A model generated the notes under the pieces. That model was not told the DNA's origin. It searched no databases and was given only the letters and a program-made list of their open reading frames with translations. From Parageobacillus thermantarcticus (GTDB taxonomy: Bacteria > Bacillota > Bacilli > Bacillales > Anoxybacillaceae): 64,000 bases of DNA. Within the stretch, counting starts at the first letter, position 1. Every line of letters starts with the position of its first letter. The DNA lies in assembly GCF_900111865.1 (NCBI RefSeq), contig NZ_FOJS01000013.1:1-64000 (forward strand). The letters are read 5' to 3'. This document shows, piece after piece, positions 62,406 through 64,000 of this stretch. The position numbers and the translations under genes were made by a program.

Positions 62406-63761
62406 ATGAACATATCACTTTCTGATTTGGAGAAGAACTTCCGAGAAGTAGAGCCGGGTTTAACCGATCGGGAAGCGATAGAAGAAGCCAACCGATGTTT
62501 ATATTGTTATGATGCGCCCTGTATTAAAGCCTGTCCTACAGGAATTGATATTCCAGCATTTATCAAAAAAATTGCGTCCGGGAACTTAAAAGGATCGGCA
62601 AAAACCATTATGCTGTCCAATCCTGTCGGCGCCAGCTGCGCGAGGGTATGCCCGACGGAGGAGTTGTGTGAAGGCGCTTGCGTTCTGAATCATTCCACCA
62701 AGCCGATCATGATTGGAAAGCTGCAACGATATGCGACAGACTGGGCCATTCGAAATGCAGAAGCATTGTTTCAGGCTGGAAAGAAAAACGGAAAAACGGT
62801 GGCAATTGTCGGTGGAGGTCCTGCTGGATTATCTGCAGCTAGAGAATTGGCGCGAATGGGATATACTGTCACCATTTTTGAAGCGGAAAAAGAAGCAGGG
62901 GGACTTAATACGTATGGCATCGTTTCCTTCCGGCTTCCGCAAAAAATATCGTTTTGGGAAGTGAATCAAGTCAAAAGTTTAGGGGTGCAAATCCGCACCA
63001 ATACGCGGGTAGGAAAAGATATTTCCGCTAAGGAACTTTTAGATCACTACGATGCAGTCGTGTTGGCTGTCGGCATGGGGAGAGTTCCGCGGCTAGGTAT
63101 TGAAGGAGAGAACTTGGACGGAGTGTACGATGCTATTGAATTTATAAAAGAAACGAAAACAAAACCATTGACTGACAAGCTAGTGGGGAAAAGAGTGGTT
63201 GTCATCGGTGCCGGAAACACTGCGATTGACGGCGCAACTTGTTCGGTGCGTTTAGGAGCGGAAAATGTAAAAATTTTATATCGCCGTACAAAAGAGGAAA
63301 TGACCGCGTACGATTTTGAATACGAGTTTGCCAAGCAAGACGGCGTCGAATTTCGCTGGCTGACTGCGCCGAAGCGGATTATTGGTGATGAAAACGGAAA
63401 AGTGACCCATATCGAATGTGTTCGCATGAAGTTAGGAGAACCAGATGCAGACGGACGACGTCGTCCTGTTCCGATTGAAGGATCAGAGTTTACGATGCGG
63501 GTCGATGTGGTGATTAAAGCAATCGGCCAGACGCGGCACCTTGACCTCATTCAGGAATTTGGCTTAGAGCATGATGATGGTGTGGTGAAAGTGAATCCGG
63601 AAAACTATCAAACATCCAATCAAAAAGTGTTTGCCTGCGGTGATGTCATTTTTGAAAAAGGAAAAGGCGAAGCGATGGTTGTCACCGCTGCACAGCAAGG
63701 AAAAGAGGCAGCCTACGCGATACATCAATATTTAACCAAAGCAGTGAGCGAAACTGCCTGA
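62406..63761 (+). CDS. preT: NAD-dependent dihydropyrimidine dehydrogenase, PreT subunit
   Basis: About 451 residues from ATG 62406 (AAGGAGG upstream). Two Cys clusters at the N-terminus (CLYCYDAPCIKACPTGI and CARVCPTEELCEGAC) bind [4Fe-4S] centres. FAD motif VAIVGGGPAGLSAARELA and NAD(P) motif VVVIGAGNTAIDGA follow, and the protein ends with the second FAD motif VFACGDV. It passes electrons from NADH to PreA, which reduces uracil or thymine. The architecture equals the GltD/PreT group; the neighbouring preA settles the name. Confidence 0.93.
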   Translation: MNISLSDLEKNFREVEPGLTDREAIEEANRCLYCYDAPCIKACPTGIDIPAFIKKIASGNLKGSAKTIMLSNPVGASCARVCPTEELCEGACVLNHSTKPIMIGKLQRYATDWAIRNAEALFQAGKKNGKTVAIVGGGPAGLSAARELARMGYTVTIFEAEKEAGGLNTYGIVSFRLPQKISFWEVNQVKSLGVQIRTNTRVGKDISAKELLDHYDAVVLAVGMGRVPRLGIEGENLDGVYDAIEFIKETKTKPLTDKLVGKRVVVIGAGNTAIDGATCSVRLGAENVKILYRRTKEEMTAYDFEYEFAKQDGVEFRWLTAPKRIIGDENGKVTHIECVRMKLGEPDADGRRRPVPIEGSEFTMRVDVVIKAIGQTRHLDLIQEFGLEHDDGVVKVNPENYQTSNQKVFACGDVIFEKGKGEAMVVTAAQQGKEAAYAIHQYLTKAVSETA

Positions 63762-63795
63762 TATATCGTCATTTTGAACAGAGGAGGGCAAGAAA

Positions 63796-64000
63796 ATGGC
63801 GGATTTAAGCATTAATTTAGCGGGGATAAAGTCTCCCAATCCATTTTGGCTCGCTTCCGCACCTCCAACCAACTCCGGCTATCAAGTGCAAAGAGCGTTT
63901 GAGGCCGGTTGGGGCGGAGCGGTTTGGAAAACGCTCGGCGAACCCATTTTAAACGTATCATCCCGGTTTGCGGCGATAAGCTTTAACGGACAGCGTGTGG
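63796..64000 (+). CDS. preA: Dihydropyrimidine dehydrogenase, PreA subunit (5' part)
   Basis: The first 68 codons are present before the window ends. AGGAGGG precedes ATG 63796. The N-terminus MADLSINLAGIKSPNPFWLA and EAGWGGAVWKTLGEP matches the flavin barrel of PreA, which holds FMN and the pyrimidine site. It continues beyond the window, where dihydropyrimidinase would be expected. Confidence 0.93.
   Translation, partial: MADLSINLAGIKSPNPFWLASAPPTNSGYQVQRAFEAGWGGAVWKTLGEPILNVSSRFAAISFNGQRV

Overview
The window looks like a chromosome segment of a thermophilic, spore-forming Bacillaceae, most probably Parageobacillus or Geobacillus. The gene order tkt - sirA - yneF - (spo0E-like) - ccdA - yneI - ccdC - yneK - cotM - sspP - sspO - citB is the Bacillus backbone order. 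Small acid-soluble spore proteins (SspP, SspO, SspL), a Spo0E-type phosphatase and an aconitase with strong family identity are all present, and Shine-Dalgarno sites are strong AGGAGG types. The identification rests on gene order and recognised families, not on any search.

Layout. (1) 1-1000: the end of a transposase and a decayed DDE insertion sequence. (2) 1386-14057: an AT-rich polyol/sugar island. A minus-strand kinase/aldolase/phosphatase operon and a DeoR-type regulator face a plus-strand FGGY kinase, a complete CUT1-type ABC importer with two different ATPases, and a dehydrogenase that strongly resembles erythritol/L-threitol dehydrogenase. A sigma-A promoter overlapped by a dyad sits between the two arms. 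(3) 14537-34000: core genome with transketolase, DnaA inhibitor SirA, a heterodimeric ABC exporter, cytochrome c biogenesis, spore genes, aconitase, cold-shock protein and others. (4) 33400-44600: glpFK with a GlpP-type leader, a thiosulfate-type transporter, an AbrB-type membrane protein and an unusual soluble chemoreceptor, mixed with decayed genes (OppA, MFS, MazG-like) and about six copies of a ~110-bp palindromic element whose ends resemble IS256.

(5) 45054-57035 is a defence island. It holds a SNF2 helicase gene broken by three 1-nt frameshifts, a type III-like adenine methyltransferase with an AT-rich recognition segment, a Res helicase-nuclease, a dGTPase-like HD protein, a long prokaryotic Argonaute with an apparently complete DEDD tetrad, and an Rpn-family nuclease with a good internal ribosome site for a C-terminal short form. 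The most interesting candidate systems are this Argonaute/dGTPase/restriction cluster and the two-kinase polyol island.

(6) 57752-64000: reductive pyrimidine degradation. An APC permease and an NCS1 permease are on the minus strand; beta-ureidopropionase, PreT and the start of PreA are on the plus strand. Together they would import uracil-type substrates and convert them towards beta-alanine, with the dihydropyrimidinase expected beyond the window edge. No rRNA, tRNA or CRISPR array was seen.
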